Notes under the pieces: model-generated
Seen by the model: only the letters and a program-made list of their open reading frames with translations
What the model was told of the DNA's origin: nothing
The model's database searches: none
In this document: positions 1 through 9,323 of the stretch, one piece after another
How positions within the stretch are numbered: the stretch's first letter is position 1
Layout of the letters: each line of letters starts with the position of its first letter
Program-made: the position numbers and the translations under genes
Assembly (NCBI RefSeq): GCF_014651515.1
Contig: NZ_BMXA01000002.1
Coordinates: 903,501-967,500, forward strand
Direction of reading: 5' to 3'
From: Arenicella chitinivorans
GTDB lineage: Bacteria > Pseudomonadota > Gammaproteobacteria > Arenicellales > Arenicellaceae
Length of the DNA: 64,000 nt

Positions 1-1
1 T

Positions 2-436
2 AAGGCTTATATCACTCTGATAATTTACGGTACTAACGATTTTAATTCTGGTATCAGTACATCGACCACACGTTTTAATCTTAGACAGATGATTCAGAGC
101 GCCCGTGCATTGGGATACACGCCCGTCTTGGGAACGCTCACACCGAGAGATGATCGTGATATTTCACCGTACAACTCCGCCGTCAATGGCGCGGCTAGCG
201 ATGAAGGTGTGGCTGTGGTAGACCATTTTACGCGATTTGTGAACCAGTCCGGTGGATGGCGTAGTATTTTGCAACAAGAAGTAAGTACTACTACGGGCAA
301 GTTAGTTCGATTCCACCCAACTGATGAAGGGTATATGATCATTGCCGAGACCTGGTTTGATCAATATTTGCGTTCCGCGATTAAGCCTGAACTGTCACTC
401 ATTACACCGATCCTCCCCTTATTACTTGAAGACTGA
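2..436 (+). CDS. SGNH/GDSL hydrolase, C-terminal part (5' truncated by window edge)
   Basis: The frame is open from the left edge to a TGA at 434-436, so only the last 144 residues are present; the methionine at 89 is internal. The block III motif Gly-Thr-Asn-Asp lies about 10 residues in (nt 29-40), and a block V-like His-Pro-Thr-Asp-Glu-Gly-Tyr lies about 34 residues before the end, which is the SGNH esterase pattern. The N-terminal block with the nucleophile serine is outside the window. Such proteins are often periplasmic O-acyl esterases or transferases. A membrane acyltransferase and a second SGNH protein follow within 4 kb, so a role in surface polysaccharide acylation is plausible but inferred. 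The usual Asp before the block V His is replaced by Phe, so the catalytic state is uncertain. Confidence 0.75.
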   Translation, partial: KAYITLIIYGTNDFNSGISTSTTRFNLRQMIQSARALGYTPVLGTLTPRDDRDISPYNSAVNGAASDEGVAVVDHFTRFVNQSGGWRSILQQEVSTTTGKLVRFHPTDEGYMIIAETWFDQYLRSAIKPELSLITPILPLLLED

Positions 437-529
437 TTGTCGGTGTGGGTCGGCCCCCAGACCTGGCTAAGTCTGGGCGCTAGCACGATACTCACCTGTT
501 TGGTGGATGAAAGTTTGACCAGGCAAAAT

Positions 530-570
530 AAGCGCGAACCCCAAAAAAATTTGGAGCACGCGCTTTTTTT
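530..570 (+). terminator. Intrinsic terminator after the SGNH gene
   Basis: A stem AAGCGCG (530-536) pairs with CGCGCTT (559-565). An inner CCAAA/TTTGG pairing shortens the loop, and a run of seven T ends the structure at 570. It sits about 95 nt beyond the stop at 436 and reads in the gene's direction. Confidence 0.65.
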
Positions 571-656
571 AATTTATCGACGCTTCGCGTTACCCGTCTA
601 CCTCATCAGCAAGAAGTAGATCGATAGCAGGTCCGACGTTTGGTACTTTTTCTTCT

Positions 657-1184
657 TCAGGAGTGCCGCCACCGCCATTCGAATGGAACAACGCCAGAAT
701 CCCAGCGATAAAGTACCACATTGGTTCGTTCACGCACGTTGTTACCAGACAGGTTATCTCGTGCCACACCAGATACCATAAAGCCGTAGATCTCGCGGTT
801 CACTTTGTTAAGTTTGTTGATGGGCGACCGGAAGTGACAGTAACCACCAAATGCTTTCTCTTTTTTAGTGGTTTGGCCAGGACGCAAATACTCCCAAGTA
901 CCTGCGTGCCAGATGCCGGCGACTTTTACAAAGCCCCACGCACTAGCGACACGGCAGCCACCCAAACGAGATGAGCGAGGTCAAACGTTGGCTTTGTCAT
1001 AGCTCATGGTGATGTTGCCGCCACCGATTGAGACATTTAGGCGTGACGTGACCGGCCAGTCTTTTACCGTTAGTGATTCAATAAATACCATATCGCTAAA
1101 ATCTTGTGGAAAAGCTGCTGTTGCGGTGTTCGAGATAGAAAGAAAGGTAATAAATGCCACCGTTAATAGTGTGCTTAGATTCAT
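657..1184 (-). pseudogene. Small secreted protein gene split by an in-frame TGA
   Basis: An ATG at 1184 opens a 67-codon frame with a clear Sec signal peptide: hydrophobic residues 5-18, then an Ala-Thr-Ala-Ala cleavage region. The frame stops at TGA 981-983. The same frame continues without another stop for about 108 codons to 657, and this part is protein-like, rich in Trp, Gly and Tyr (Gly-Thr-Trp-Glu-Tyr-Leu-Arg-Pro-Gly-Gln, Tyr-Gly-Phe-Met-Val-Ser-Gly). The simplest reading is a nonsense change, perhaps Trp TGG to TGA, in a secreted protein of roughly 175 residues. A different frame covering about 590-740 also looks coding at the 3' end, so a second lesion is possible. I do not recognise the family. 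Sequencing error or stop readthrough cannot be excluded. Confidence 0.55.
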
Positions 1185-1339
1185 AGAGATCTTATGGTTA
1201 CGTAACTGAATTGGTGGCTGATTATATTTTTTATGAGTCGAATGTCGCGGTTATTGCAACCGCATGCGGGCTGTAAGATCGCATGAAGCGTGCTGGTTTG
1301 ACCAAGGTGTTTTGAGCGGAAATATTGTGTCGGTAAATC

Positions 1340-3058
1340 GTGACAATCGTCTGGCACATAGGCTTGGCGTCCAAGCTTGGTTATAATCGTTGGTTTGGAT
1401 CAATCCGTGGTTCTTTGTCAGTGACAATCCGACGTTTTACTTCTTCACTCATTGTGCTCTGTGTCGCTCTGGCGGTGTTTTACTTGCTCCACTGGTATTT
1501 CGGTGCGACGGTAGGTCGCTTGTCGATTGAAGGCAAGTTTCCTCCGGGCGCGGTGTTGCAAGTGCAGGTTAAAAATGCGTTTGGAGGCATGAGAACAGAG
1601 ACGATCGCGCTCGGCGATCAGGCAATCAATGTAAAGAAGCGCGTCGGGACAACCCGAATGAATGCGCCTGCAGCGTCACTGGCGCTAGTATTTTCGTTGC
1701 CTAAAGGCGTCACCTTGCCCAATCCGCAACGCGTGGTGAATATCTATAATGTGCAAATAGAACAACCTTTCGCCGGTCTCACGGTGGTATCAAAACGGAC
1801 CTTGCCGAAATTTTTCGCCAGCCAGCAGTTCTTTGGTAAAAACGACGACTTTATTTCACTGAAAGGCGAGATGGGGTCCGCGATACTAGTTAGTCAAACC
1901 GAGTTACCCAGTGCTTCAATTGCTTGGGCGATCTGGCCTGCGGTGTTTATTTGTCTGCTATTTGCGCTTGTGGTGCGCAATCACCGCTTGCGTGATTTGC
2001 CAGCGTTCAAGGATTTGCTACTTGGCCCCAAGATTTCGAGTCGTACGGAATTCGATGCAGTGAATGGCCTCCGCGGGTTAGCGGCGCTTTTGGTACTGTT
2101 CAGTCACGCTGCCCCCGGTTTCGAAGCCGTCAACATGGGGATCGCTCTGCTGTTTGTGATCAGTGGTTTTTTATTAAGCAAACCGTTCGTTTTAGACTCT
2201 CAGCGAATCTTTCGCTGGGATACGATTGAGCGCTACCTGGTTAAGCGTATCAAGCGCATCTTGCCGATGTACTACACGTTTATTTTTATCACGTATGGCT
2301 TGGCATACGAATTCGATACGGTCGTGAGAAACGTGCTTTTTATAGAGGCATCCGGACATCTATGGCCAATGACACAGATTTTCACCTTCTACATGTGTTT
2401 GCCGTTGGTGCTGCTGGTCACGTCTTGGCTTTGGCGGCAGCATCGTTGGCTACCGGTAATTGTGTTGAGTGTGTTAGCGGTAATCTGGCACCAATTATTT
2501 TCTGATTGGAAACCTTACTATAACGGACGATTCTTCAAGGAGTTCTATCTTTATGCTTTTGTTTTTGGTGTGGCTGGCGCCTACCTTCATTATGGTCTAT
2601 TGAGGCGACCGAAACCGGCCTGGGTTGGCGCCTTCGGACCTTGGTTGCTGATCGCACTGACCTTCATGTCGATTGCTTGGTCTGCGCCAGTGCAGCCGCC
2701 AGTTTGGGCGCACGTGTTGATTAAACCTTTCTTTGCCAAGTGTGTCGTCAGCCTCGCAATGATTGTGTTGTGCTTGCAGTTCGCAGACACTTGGATTAAA
2801 TATCTATTGGCAAACCCGGTTTTTCGTTCTGTCGGGGTTATTGGATTTAGTTTTTATTTACTACACGGAATCGGCATCGACATGGCCTACGCACTGCAAA
2901 CCCAAATTCTGGGTCTGAGCGGGGCGAGTGAGCGTTCTTGGATGACGACCGCGCTCGCTTTTGCCACGACTTACCTGATGGCGGTATTGACCTACTCCTA
3001 TATTGAACGTCCGTTTTTTGGGTACCGTGAACGTCAGTCTAACGTTGGCAAAGCGTAG
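1340..3058 (+). CDS. Membrane acyltransferase (acyltransferase 3 / OafA type) with N-terminal extension
   Basis: The C-terminal two thirds (about residues 238-560) is a multi-pass acyltransferase-3 domain. It opens with Asn-Gly-Leu-Arg-Gly-Leu-Ala-Ala and the conserved Phe-Ser-His motif (His about 256), then a Phe-Val-Ile-Ser-Gly-Phe segment. These enzymes transfer acyl groups, usually acetyl, to surface glycans in the inner membrane. Unusually, about 235 residues precede the domain: a TM helix at 33-52, a roughly 140-residue probably periplasmic domain, and a second TM at 194-213. The GTG start at 1340 is uncertain; a later GTG near 1421 would still retain the first TM. Its 3' end overlaps the convergent SGNH gene by 25 nt, and SGNH proteins on both sides suggest a joint O-acylation role. 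Confidence 0.8.
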   Translation: MTIVWHIGLASKLGYNRWFGSIRGSLSVTIRRFTSSLIVLCVALAVFYLLHWYFGATVGRLSIEGKFPPGAVLQVQVKNAFGGMRTETIALGDQAINVKKRVGTTRMNAPAASLALVFSLPKGVTLPNPQRVVNIYNVQIEQPFAGLTVVSKRTLPKFFASQQFFGKNDDFISLKGEMGSAILVSQTELPSASIAWAIWPAVFICLLFALVVRNHRLRDLPAFKDLLLGPKISSRTEFDAVNGLRGLAALLVLFSHAAPGFEAVNMGIALLFVISGFLLSKPFVLDSQRIFRWDTIERYLVKRIKRILPMYYTFIFITYGLAYEFDTVVRNVLFIEASGHLWPMTQIFTFYMCLPLVLLVTSWLWRQHRWLPVIVLSVLAVIWHQLFSDWKPYYNGRFFKEFYLYAFVFGVAGAYLHYGLLRRPKPAWVGAFGPWLLIALTFMSIAWSAPVQPPVWAHVLIKPFFAKCVVSLAMIVLCLQFADTWIKYLLANPVFRSVGVIGFSFYLLHGIGIDMAYALQTQILGLSGASERSWMTTALAFATTYLMAVLTYSYIERPFFGYRERQSNVGKA

Positions 3059-4359
3059 TAATCGTCGCTGATTGTTGTCATCAATTTACGTGCCACCATG
3101 TCGTAGCCCTTGGGGTTCAAATGGCAGCAATTGTCGATATACAGTGTGTCTGGTATGTCGCTAAACATGTAGGTCAGATCGTAGAAATGGACACCGCGAT
3201 CTTTCAGCGATGTAACGCGTTCAAGTAGCGCAGGGAATAATTGCTTGTAAGCATTGCCATAACCACCATAATCCAGAATTGCGATCTTGCGTTCTTCTGG
3301 ATTCAACGGTTTGGCACCTTCAATATATTGATTGGGTTGCAGAAAATGATAGTACCGCGCACCGTTTCCCTCGGCCAGATCACGCATGGCTAATGAGCTG
3401 TTTAGCCAGAGATCGGCTGCATAATTCGCCATTTCGTCCGGTGTGTTTAGGGTCATGTCCGGACCCAGAGCTTCATAGGCAAAGTCACGTTGGTCCTCCG
3501 GCACTCTACTCAGTGCATCAATTTGGGCATCGACCGCAACGATGCGGTTCACATAGCCAGGATCCATAATTCGCCAGAAAAAATTGATCATTGGACTCCA
3601 GCGGGTCGGGAAGCCACTGGCAAACTCCGCCAGACCAGATCGACTCTCTAAGAGTTGAAATTTTTTGCCATAGGCCAACATGCCTTCACGGCTTATAGAT
3701 GAACTGACGCGGTGATTCCACGATTTCGGGAAGGCAGGATGCAGGCCGGAATCCCGCCACCCATAATAGGTGGCAGCCAGTTCATTAAATCCGTCTAGAT
3801 TAATAACGACATCAAACTCTGCGCCCAACGCTAGATAGTAAGACAATTGCATCAACTGCTGCGGCTGCTTGTAGGCCCCCATCGCCATATTGTAGACCAC
3901 GACCTCTTTGTCTTTGAATGCGGGGATATATTGCATCACATGGTCGAAGTATTTCTTGCTGCCGCCCCGTGCTGTGCCATCTGCGAAAGAGCCGCCGAGA
4001 ATACCAATCACGGCGACTTTATCTGATCGTTTTGCGAACGATCGATCGGTATCAACTCGGATTCGAGTCGCGCAGTCCATAATGTCTGCGGATTGGCAAT
4101 TCGGGTCGATACGTTTACCGTCAACAGAAAACCCGACATATGGATGGAGTATCGGAGTCTGGATTACGCCGTTCTCGACGGCTGCTTCTGGGACGAATAC
4201 CGTACTCTGGTCCTTCGCCTCAATTGCGTCCTGTTTGGCTAATTGCAGCGCGTGTAGGTTGTATTCGCCGAATTTGATTTTGTACGCCACCAATGCAGTG
4301 ATTTCGAACAGTGCATAGGTGAACAGGATTAAGATCGAGCTGAATAGCGCTTTTTTCAT
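3034..4359 (-). CDS. Membrane-anchored SGNH-like protein (hypothetical)
   Basis: This 441-residue protein starts with an uncleaved-looking hydrophobic helix (residues 4-25) followed by a large extracytoplasmic domain. Three SGNH-like blocks can be seen: Gly-Gly-Ser-Phe-Ala-Asp-Gly near residue 123 (nucleophile Ser), Leu-Asp-Gly-Phe-Asn-Glu-Leu near 190 (block III Asn), and Asn-Cys-Cys-His-Leu-Asn-Pro-Lys-Gly-Tyr near the C-terminus (block V His). The order and spacing fit SGNH-fold esterases or acyl-handling proteins. The family is long compared with simple GDSL esterases, and I cannot name it. The gene is convergent with, and overlaps, the acyltransferase gene; both could act on the same exopolysaccharide or O-antigen. 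Confidence 0.65.
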   Translation of the reverse strand: MKKALFSSILILFTYALFEITALVAYKIKFGEYNLHALQLAKQDAIEAKDQSTVFVPEAAVENGVIQTPILHPYVGFSVDGKRIDPNCQSADIMDCATRIRVDTDRSFAKRSDKVAVIGILGGSFADGTARGGSKKYFDHVMQYIPAFKDKEVVVYNMAMGAYKQPQQLMQLSYYLALGAEFDVVINLDGFNELAATYYGWRDSGLHPAFPKSWNHRVSSSISREGMLAYGKKFQLLESRSGLAEFASGFPTRWSPMINFFWRIMDPGYVNRIVAVDAQIDALSRVPEDQRDFAYEALGPDMTLNTPDEMANYAADLWLNSSLAMRDLAEGNGARYYHFLQPNQYIEGAKPLNPEERKIAILDYGGYGNAYKQLFPALLERVTSLKDRGVHFYDLTYMFSDIPDTLYIDNCCHLNPKGYDMVARKLMTTISDDYYALPTLD

Positions 4360-4510
4360 AGTGTACTCATCGTTATTGGCGCATGTCCTGGAGAAGCGCG
4401 TAGTTTACCTGTTAGCGTTTTAGTCAAACAAGCATCAATTTGAATGCCGCTTGCAGTCCGATAAGGAAGCATGCAGACTCCGAAGTCTAGCTAAAAACAA
4501 TCCTTCCTGT

Positions 4511-5791
4511 ATGAAAATATCCTTACTGCTCACTGGCAATGAATTAATGACCGGTGACACCATTGATTCAAATTCAGCTTATCTGGCACAGTCTTTGAAA
4601 GATCTAACACTGGTCCCGTACATCAAGAAAGTAGTCGGTGATGATTTGAGTCTGTTGGTCAGTTCAATCAAAGAACTGGCAGCGGTGTCCGACGTGCTAA
4701 TAGTGAATGGCGGATTGGGGCCGACCGTGGATGACCTGACAGCCAAAGCGTTGAGCCTTGCCATTGATTCGCCATTGCAGCAGAACCCGCAGGCAATGGC
4801 AAAACTCGAGGCCTGGGCTGAGCGTCGCGGATTTGTGATTACCAAGTCTAATTTGAAACAAACTGAGTTGCCGGCGCTGTGCAAGGTCATTGAGAATCCG
4901 CGAGGGTCGGCGGTTGGGTTTCATTGTGTACACGAGGGCTGTCTGATTATATGCACACCCGGTGTGCCGGGCGAATTCAAGCATATGGTGGAAGCGTCTG
5001 TACTGCCATTGATTCGTGCTCATGGTCACCTTGACGTGGTTAGTGAGATTACCAGGATTCGCATCTTTGGTATCACTGAGTCCGGTCTTCAAGATATGGT
5101 GGATGCCGAGTTTCCGGATTGGCCTGCGGAAGTCGAACTCGGGTTTCGAGTTCAGATGCCGGTCATCGAGGTCAAGCTGGCAACGATTGGTGAACAGGCG
5201 CGTGGTCTGAATGCGCTGTGGACCGAGAAGTTTTGTACGCGATTCAGTGATTATATTATTGGCCGTGACAGCACGCGCCTCACCGAAGCTTTGAATACGG
5301 CACTCTACAATCAAGGCTTAACCCTCACAACGGCGGAATCCTGCACTGGCGGTCTAATTGCAGCTGGTATCACCAGTGAGGCGGGCGCATCACGGGTATT
5401 TGAAGCAGGTTACGTGGTGTATTCAAATAAGATCAAGCAGCATACCCTAGGTGTATCCGAGGCATCCCTGATGTCCTTTGGTGCAGTCAGCGAAGTCGTG
5501 GTGCGCGAGATGGCTGAAGGTGCTCTGAACAAGTCAGGCGCGGATATGGCTCTGGCGATTTCGGGTATCGCTGGCCCAGACGGCGGCACCGAAGACAAAC
5601 CCGTTGGTACTGTGTGGATGGCTTGGGGACGTAAAGGTGCAATCTCCGCGCGACGATTCTTTTTCCCAGTACCAAGGTTGGCTTTTCAAAAGACCGCGAC
5701 CGCGATTGCGATGGATTTAGTCCGGCGCGAGGTGCTGGGTCTACCAACCAATGTCGATTACTTTAGTGAGCTGAAGAAAAAACGCGCTTAA
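4511..5791 (+). CDS. cinA: CinA family protein (NMN deamidase / competence-damage domain)
   Basis: A 426-residue two-domain CinA. The N-terminal MoCF-like domain carries Thr-Gly-Asn-Glu-Leu (8-12) and Gly-Gly-Leu-Gly-Pro-Thr at 67-72. The C-terminal CinA domain has Ala-Glu-Ser-Cys-Thr-Gly-Gly near residue 275 and Gly-Ile-Ala-Gly-Pro-Asp-Gly-Gly. The C-terminal domain is the nicotinamide mononucleotide deamidase of the pyridine nucleotide cycle; the N-terminal domain is associated with ADP-ribose hydrolysis in some members. I chose ATG 4511 because the protein then begins exactly at the conserved strand, although a TTG-initiated extension to 4451 is open and no strong ribosome site precedes 4511. 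Its stop overlaps the convergent bioA stop by 4 nt. Confidence 0.9.
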   Translation: MKISLLLTGNELMTGDTIDSNSAYLAQSLKDLTLVPYIKKVVGDDLSLLVSSIKELAAVSDVLIVNGGLGPTVDDLTAKALSLAIDSPLQQNPQAMAKLEAWAERRGFVITKSNLKQTELPALCKVIENPRGSAVGFHCVHEGCLIICTPGVPGEFKHMVEASVLPLIRAHGHLDVVSEITRIRIFGITESGLQDMVDAEFPDWPAEVELGFRVQMPVIEVKLATIGEQARGLNALWTEKFCTRFSDYIIGRDSTRLTEALNTALYNQGLTLTTAESCTGGLIAAGITSEAGASRVFEAGYVVYSNKIKQHTLGVSEASLMSFGAVSEVVVREMAEGALNKSGADMALAISGIAGPDGGTEDKPVGTVWMAWGRKGAISARRFFFPVPRLAFQKTATAIAMDLVRREVLGLPTNVDYFSELKKKRA

Positions 5792-7062
5792 CTTAGTTTC
5801 TTTGCGTAATCGGTCAATGCGACGCATAGCGTTTTTAACTCATCGTCCGTGATCACATACGGCGGCATAATATAAAGTAGGTGTCCGAAGGGACGTATCC
5901 AGACACCACGCTCGACAAAAAAGGTTTGGGCTTGCGCTACGTCGACCGGTCCGGTCATTTCCAGCACGCCGATCGCGCCGAGGATTCGAACGTCTCTCAC
6001 CGAGTTGAGCGTGCACGCTTTGGTTAGTTCGGTTTGAAGCGTGTTCTCGATGCGTGCGATGTTCGCCTGCCAGCCTGACGCACTCAGCAATTTCAAGCTA
6101 GCATTCGCGACCGCGCAGGCTAGCGGGTTTCCCATAAAGGTGGGGCCATGCATAAAGACGCCGCCCTGGCTGGAAATACCGTGCGCCACTTCGCGAGTGG
6201 CTATTGTCGCCGCTAGGGTCATATAACCACCGGTGAGCGCTTTGCCGACACACAGAATGTCGGGACTGACCGAGGCCCATTCACAGGCAAACATTTTGCC
6301 TGTCCTTCCGAAGCCGGTGGCTATTTCGTCGGCGATCAACAGAACCTCATACTGATCACACAGTGCACGAACTTTGGCCAGGTACTCTGGGTGGTAAAAC
6401 CACATGCCGCCAGCGCCTTGCACGATCGGTTCCAATATGATGGCCGCTAATTCAGTGTGGTGCTGCTTGATGTCTCGCTCCAGCGCCTGCACGCTGGTTG
6501 AATCAAAGGCGGTATCGAATCGACAGGTTGGGCGTTCGGTGAAATGCTGCTGTGGTATGGCACCCTGAAATAAATGGTGCATGCCTGTATCGGGGTCGCA
6601 TACCGACATCGCCCCAAACGTGTCTCCATGATAACCGCCTCGCAGAGACATCAATTTGTGTTTCTCTGGTCGGCCGCGGGCTTGCCAATACTGGATCGTC
6701 ATCTTAATGGCGACTTCCACGCTTACGGACCCGGAGTCGGCTAGAAACACATGTTCCAATCCGTCGGGTGCCAGAGTTAGAAGCTGTTCACATAATTCAA
6801 TCGCCGGCTGGTGTGTAATACCGCCAAACATCACGTGTGACATGCGGCTGCTTTGTTGCGCCAGCGCGTCGTTTAACACTGGGTGGTTGTAACCGTGGAT
6901 TGCACACCACCAGGAAGCCATGCCGTCGATTACGTCGCTGCCGTCATTAAAGTGCAGTCGACACCCGTCAGCGCGCTCGACCAGGTACGTTGGCAGCGGG
7001 TTGGTGGCAGAGGTATACGGGTGCCAAATGTGCGCTCGGTCAAATTGCAACGGGTCGGTCAT
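5788..7062 (-). CDS. bioA: Adenosylmethionine-8-amino-7-oxononanoate aminotransferase
   Basis: A 424-residue class III aminotransferase that makes 7,8-diaminopelargonate in biotin synthesis. It begins with the BioA signature Asp-Arg-Ala-His-Ile-Trp-His-Pro-Tyr and has [11 protein letters not shown] shortly after. It also has [11 protein letters not shown], and the PLP lysine in Gly-Lys-Ala-Leu-Thr-Gly-Gly. The frame is open upstream, but ATG 7062 fits the family start and overlaps the stop of the preceding permease gene as TAATG, so the two genes are translationally coupled. No other biotin gene lies in the window. Confidence is high because the Trp-Trp motif separates BioA from other class III transaminases. 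Confidence 0.93.
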   Translation of the reverse strand: MTDPLQFDRAHIWHPYTSATNPLPTYLVERADGCRLHFNDGSDVIDGMASWWCAIHGYNHPVLNDALAQQSSRMSHVMFGGITHQPAIELCEQLLTLAPDGLEHVFLADSGSVSVEVAIKMTIQYWQARGRPEKHKLMSLRGGYHGDTFGAMSVCDPDTGMHHLFQGAIPQQHFTERPTCRFDTAFDSTSVQALERDIKQHHTELAAIILEPIVQGAGGMWFYHPEYLAKVRALCDQYEVLLIADEIATGFGRTGKMFACEWASVSPDILCVGKALTGGYMTLAATIATREVAHGISSQGGVFMHGPTFMGNPLACAVANASLKLLSASGWQANIARIENTLQTELTKACTLNSVRDVRILGAIGVLEMTGPVDVAQAQTFFVERGVWIRPFGHLLYIMPPYVITDDELKTLCVALTDYAKKLS

Positions 7063-7802
7063 TAGAAAAACAACAGTTTGATTATAAAGGCCACGATCAC
7101 AATATTCAGCGTGAGCTTGATAGGGCCGATGCCCTTTTTGACCTGCATGTTTGCGGCCAGCCAAGCACCAGTCCAAGTGCCGACACCCAATGCAATCCCG
7201 TATGCCCACACCAGCTCGAGTTCGGAGGCAAACACGATTAACGCGACGATGGTGTAGCACAAGACGATAAAAACCTTGTGCGCGTTAGTGGTAATCAAGT
7301 CGAGCTGCATGACACGGTTAAGCGTGGGCATCAGCAGAAAGCCGACACCAATGTGAATAAATCCGCCCCAAAAGCCGATCAGCACCATGAGTAAATGACC
7401 GGCAATTAGCCGATTTCGTGAAGGCAAGGCCTGGATGTTAATGGTTTTGGGCTGAGGCAGCGACATGATAATCAGTACAAAGCCCATGATGACCGCTAGC
7501 AGTGTATTAAACTGAGCGCTATCAAGTCGTGCAGCGAGTGTGGCACCAATCAAGGTGCCTGGAATGGTACACAGGCCAAGGCTGAAGCTGAGTTTAAAAT
7601 TGGAAAAGCCTTTGCGCCAAAAAGCCCAGACTGCCGACACATTTTGCGGCAGAATCGCGATGCGGTTAGTGCCGTTGGCAATGGTGCCGGGCACGCCCAT
7701 GAAAATCATCACCGGGACGGACAACATTGAGCCGCCGCCGGCCATGACGTTCAGGAATCCAGTAGCGACGCCAGTGATCGCGAGTATGATAAGTTCAAGC
7801 AT
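7062..7802 (-). CDS. TauE/SafE (TSUP) family membrane permease
   Basis: A 246-residue very hydrophobic protein with about seven or eight predicted membrane helices. The N-terminus has the TSUP pattern [11 protein letters not shown], and a second conserved block, [12 protein letters not shown], lies near the middle as in the internal repeat of the family. Members export or import sulfite, sulfoacetate, taurine or other organosulfonates; the substrate cannot be read here. ATG 7802 places the first helix at the N-terminus; a frame extension to 7844 adds a non-hydrophobic tail and is less likely. It is coupled to bioA, which does not by itself suggest function. Confidence 0.85.
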   Translation of the reverse strand: MLELIILAITGVATGFLNVMAGGGSMLSVPVMIFMGVPGTIANGTNRIAILPQNVSAVWAFWRKGFSNFKLSFSLGLCTIPGTLIGATLAARLDSAQFNTLLAVIMGFVLIIMSLPQPKTINIQALPSRNRLIAGHLLMVLIGFWGGFIHIGVGFLLMPTLNRVMQLDLITTNAHKVFIVLCYTIVALIVFASELELVWAYGIALGVGTWTGAWLAANMQVKKGIGPIKLTLNIVIVAFIIKLLFF

Positions 7803-7874
7803 GCAGCGGATTGTAACCAAAAGTGGCGCTGATTGAACACGCAAGGAGCAAAATAAATTGGTACACTCAGCGCC

Positions 7875-8672
7875 ATGAATTTACATTATGAAGCGTATCC
7901 TGAAGCGCTGTCGGCGTTTGATTCTACGACGCCCCCAGTGGTTATCTTGCCCGGCCTATTCGGCTCCACCACCAATTGGCGAGGGTTTGCAAAAAAGCTC
8001 GCTCGGAGCGCCCCAGTCGTGGTGTTGGATCAGCGAAATCACGGGCGTTCTCCACATGCTAATACACACAGCTATCAGGATATGGTGGATGACCTGTTGG
8101 CGTTTTTAGATCATCACAATCTCAACCAGATAATCTTGTGTGGACACTCAATGGGTGGCAAGGTGGCGATGCTGTTTGCGCATCAGCACCCGGACCGGCT
8201 CAGTAAATTGGCCGTGCTTGATATTGCTCCGGTGATCTATCGTCACTCGCATGTCGACTTTGTGCGTGCCATGCTTGAGATCGATTTGGCACGACTAAAC
8301 TCGCGTAGCGATGCAGATCGGCAGTTATCTTCGGCGATTAAGGATACCGCGACACGACTGTTTCTGTTGCAGAGTCTGGTAGGCTCGCCGGGTGACTATG
8401 AGTGGCGGTTGAATCTACCTGTTTTGCTGGAATATATGCCGCAAATCGTTGGTTTTCCTGAATCCGCCTTGGACCATTCCGTGGTCTCAGTGCCAGCTTT
8501 GTTCCTGTACGGCGAGAACTCTAACTATGTCAAAGCGCAGCATCATGACCTGATTCGACAGCACTTCTCCCAGGCTGAATTTGAGTCGGTGCCGAATGCC
8601 GGCCACTGGTTACATGCGGAACAACCGAAGCGGGTGTTGCAGGCGCTGCTCGGGTTCATACAGCGAGATTAA
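7875..8672 (+). CDS. Alpha/beta-hydrolase, YbfF-type esterase
   Basis: A 265-residue cytoplasmic alpha/beta-hydrolase. It has the oxyanion segment Leu-Pro-Gly-Leu-Phe-Gly-Ser, the block Asp-Gln-Arg-Asn-His-Gly-Arg-Ser-Pro, the nucleophile elbow Gly-His-Ser-Met-Gly-Gly (Ser92) and a C-terminal Asn-Ala-Gly-His-Trp-Leu-His with the catalytic His. This combination is typical of YbfF, an esterase acting on short- to medium-chain acyl esters including acyl-CoA model substrates. It starts 73 nt from the divergent TSUP gene and ends 4 nt before the ECF sigma gene, so it may share its transcript. The substrate in the cell is unknown. Confidence 0.85.
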   Translation: MNLHYEAYPEALSAFDSTTPPVVILPGLFGSTTNWRGFAKKLARSAPVVVLDQRNHGRSPHANTHSYQDMVDDLLAFLDHHNLNQIILCGHSMGGKVAMLFAHQHPDRLSKLAVLDIAPVIYRHSHVDFVRAMLEIDLARLNSRSDADRQLSSAIKDTATRLFLLQSLVGSPGDYEWRLNLPVLLEYMPQIVGFPESALDHSVVSVPALFLYGENSNYVKAQHHDLIRQHFSQAEFESVPNAGHWLHAEQPKRVLQALLGFIQRD

Positions 8673-8676
8673 AAAA

Positions 8677-9243
8677 ATGTCTGATTCGGGTAATAAAACC
8701 AGTTCTGAACAGGTCAACTATGACATGTTAGATAAGAATCACAAATACGCCTTATTGATCGAAGCGCATGCGCAGGACTTATATAAGTACGCGCTTTGGT
8801 TGTGTAAGGATAAAAATATGGCCGAGGACGTCATGCAGGAAGCATTTTTGCGTGCCTGGAAGTCGTTGGATAGTCTGCGCGAGGCGAAAGCAGCTAAAGG
8901 CTGGCTATTTACGATTTTTCGGCGCGAGCATGCCCGCCAGTTTGAGCGCAAGCAATTTCAATATCACGATGTTGAGGAAATGGATACGTTAGCTGATGCG
9001 CAGATTGGTTATGATGATCGCCCAGAAGCATTTGCCTTGCGTACCGCTTTGCGTAGTCTACCTGCCGATTATCGAGAACCTCTGGAGATGCAGGTCCTCG
9101 GTGGTTTTTCCTGTGATGAGATTGCCACAATATTGGATATCAGCAGCAGTGCCGTGATGACACGTTTATTCCGTGCGCGCAAGAAAATGCGCGAACTATT
9201 GAATGATGACGTTCTGCCTAGCTTAAGCGGTATGAAGCAATGA
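8677..9243 (+). CDS. ECF sigma-70 family RNA polymerase sigma factor
   Basis: A 188-residue sigma factor of the extracytoplasmic-function type. Region 2 contains Ala-Glu-Asp-Val-Met-Gln-Glu-Ala-Phe-Leu-Arg-Ala-Trp. Region 4 contains Leu-Pro-Ala-Asp-Tyr-Arg-Glu-Pro-Leu and a helix-turn-helix ending in Thr-Arg-Leu-Phe-Arg-Ala-Arg-Lys-Lys-Met. ATG 8677 is chosen because the longer open frame overlaps the esterase gene and is not sigma-like. The gene after it encodes a protein with an HxxxCxxC motif and one membrane helix, the usual layout of a sigma/anti-sigma pair. The two genes are 80 nt apart. Target promoters cannot be deduced from the window. Confidence 0.9.
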   Translation: MSDSGNKTSSEQVNYDMLDKNHKYALLIEAHAQDLYKYALWLCKDKNMAEDVMQEAFLRAWKSLDSLREAKAAKGWLFTIFRREHARQFERKQFQYHDVEEMDTLADAQIGYDDRPEAFALRTALRSLPADYREPLEMQVLGGFSCDEIATILDISSSAVMTRLFRARKKMRELLNDDVLPSLSGMKQ

Positions 9244-9323
9244 GGCATATTTTGCACGATGAATTAACCGATCACCAGTTCCCGACGGGTATCGTTGAAG
9301 TAAGAGTAGGGTTACGCTAAGAG

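Noticed and set aside
456-477. 7-bp hairpin CCCAGAC/GTCTGGG just after the SGNH gene
   Set aside because: It has no T-run after it, and a better terminator lies at 530-570.
437-619. 60-codon plus-strand frame after the partial SGNH gene
   Set aside because: It starts with TTG right at the previous stop, contains the terminator hairpin and poly-T sequence, and has no protein-like features.
657-1184. Selenoprotein with UGA read as selenocysteine
   Set aside because: No nearby SECIS-like hairpin was recognised and the residue context does not suggest a redox motif; nonsense change is simpler.
4697-5314. 205-codon minus-strand frame opposite cinA
   Set aside because: It mirrors a conserved cinA sequence and its translation has no domain-like pattern.
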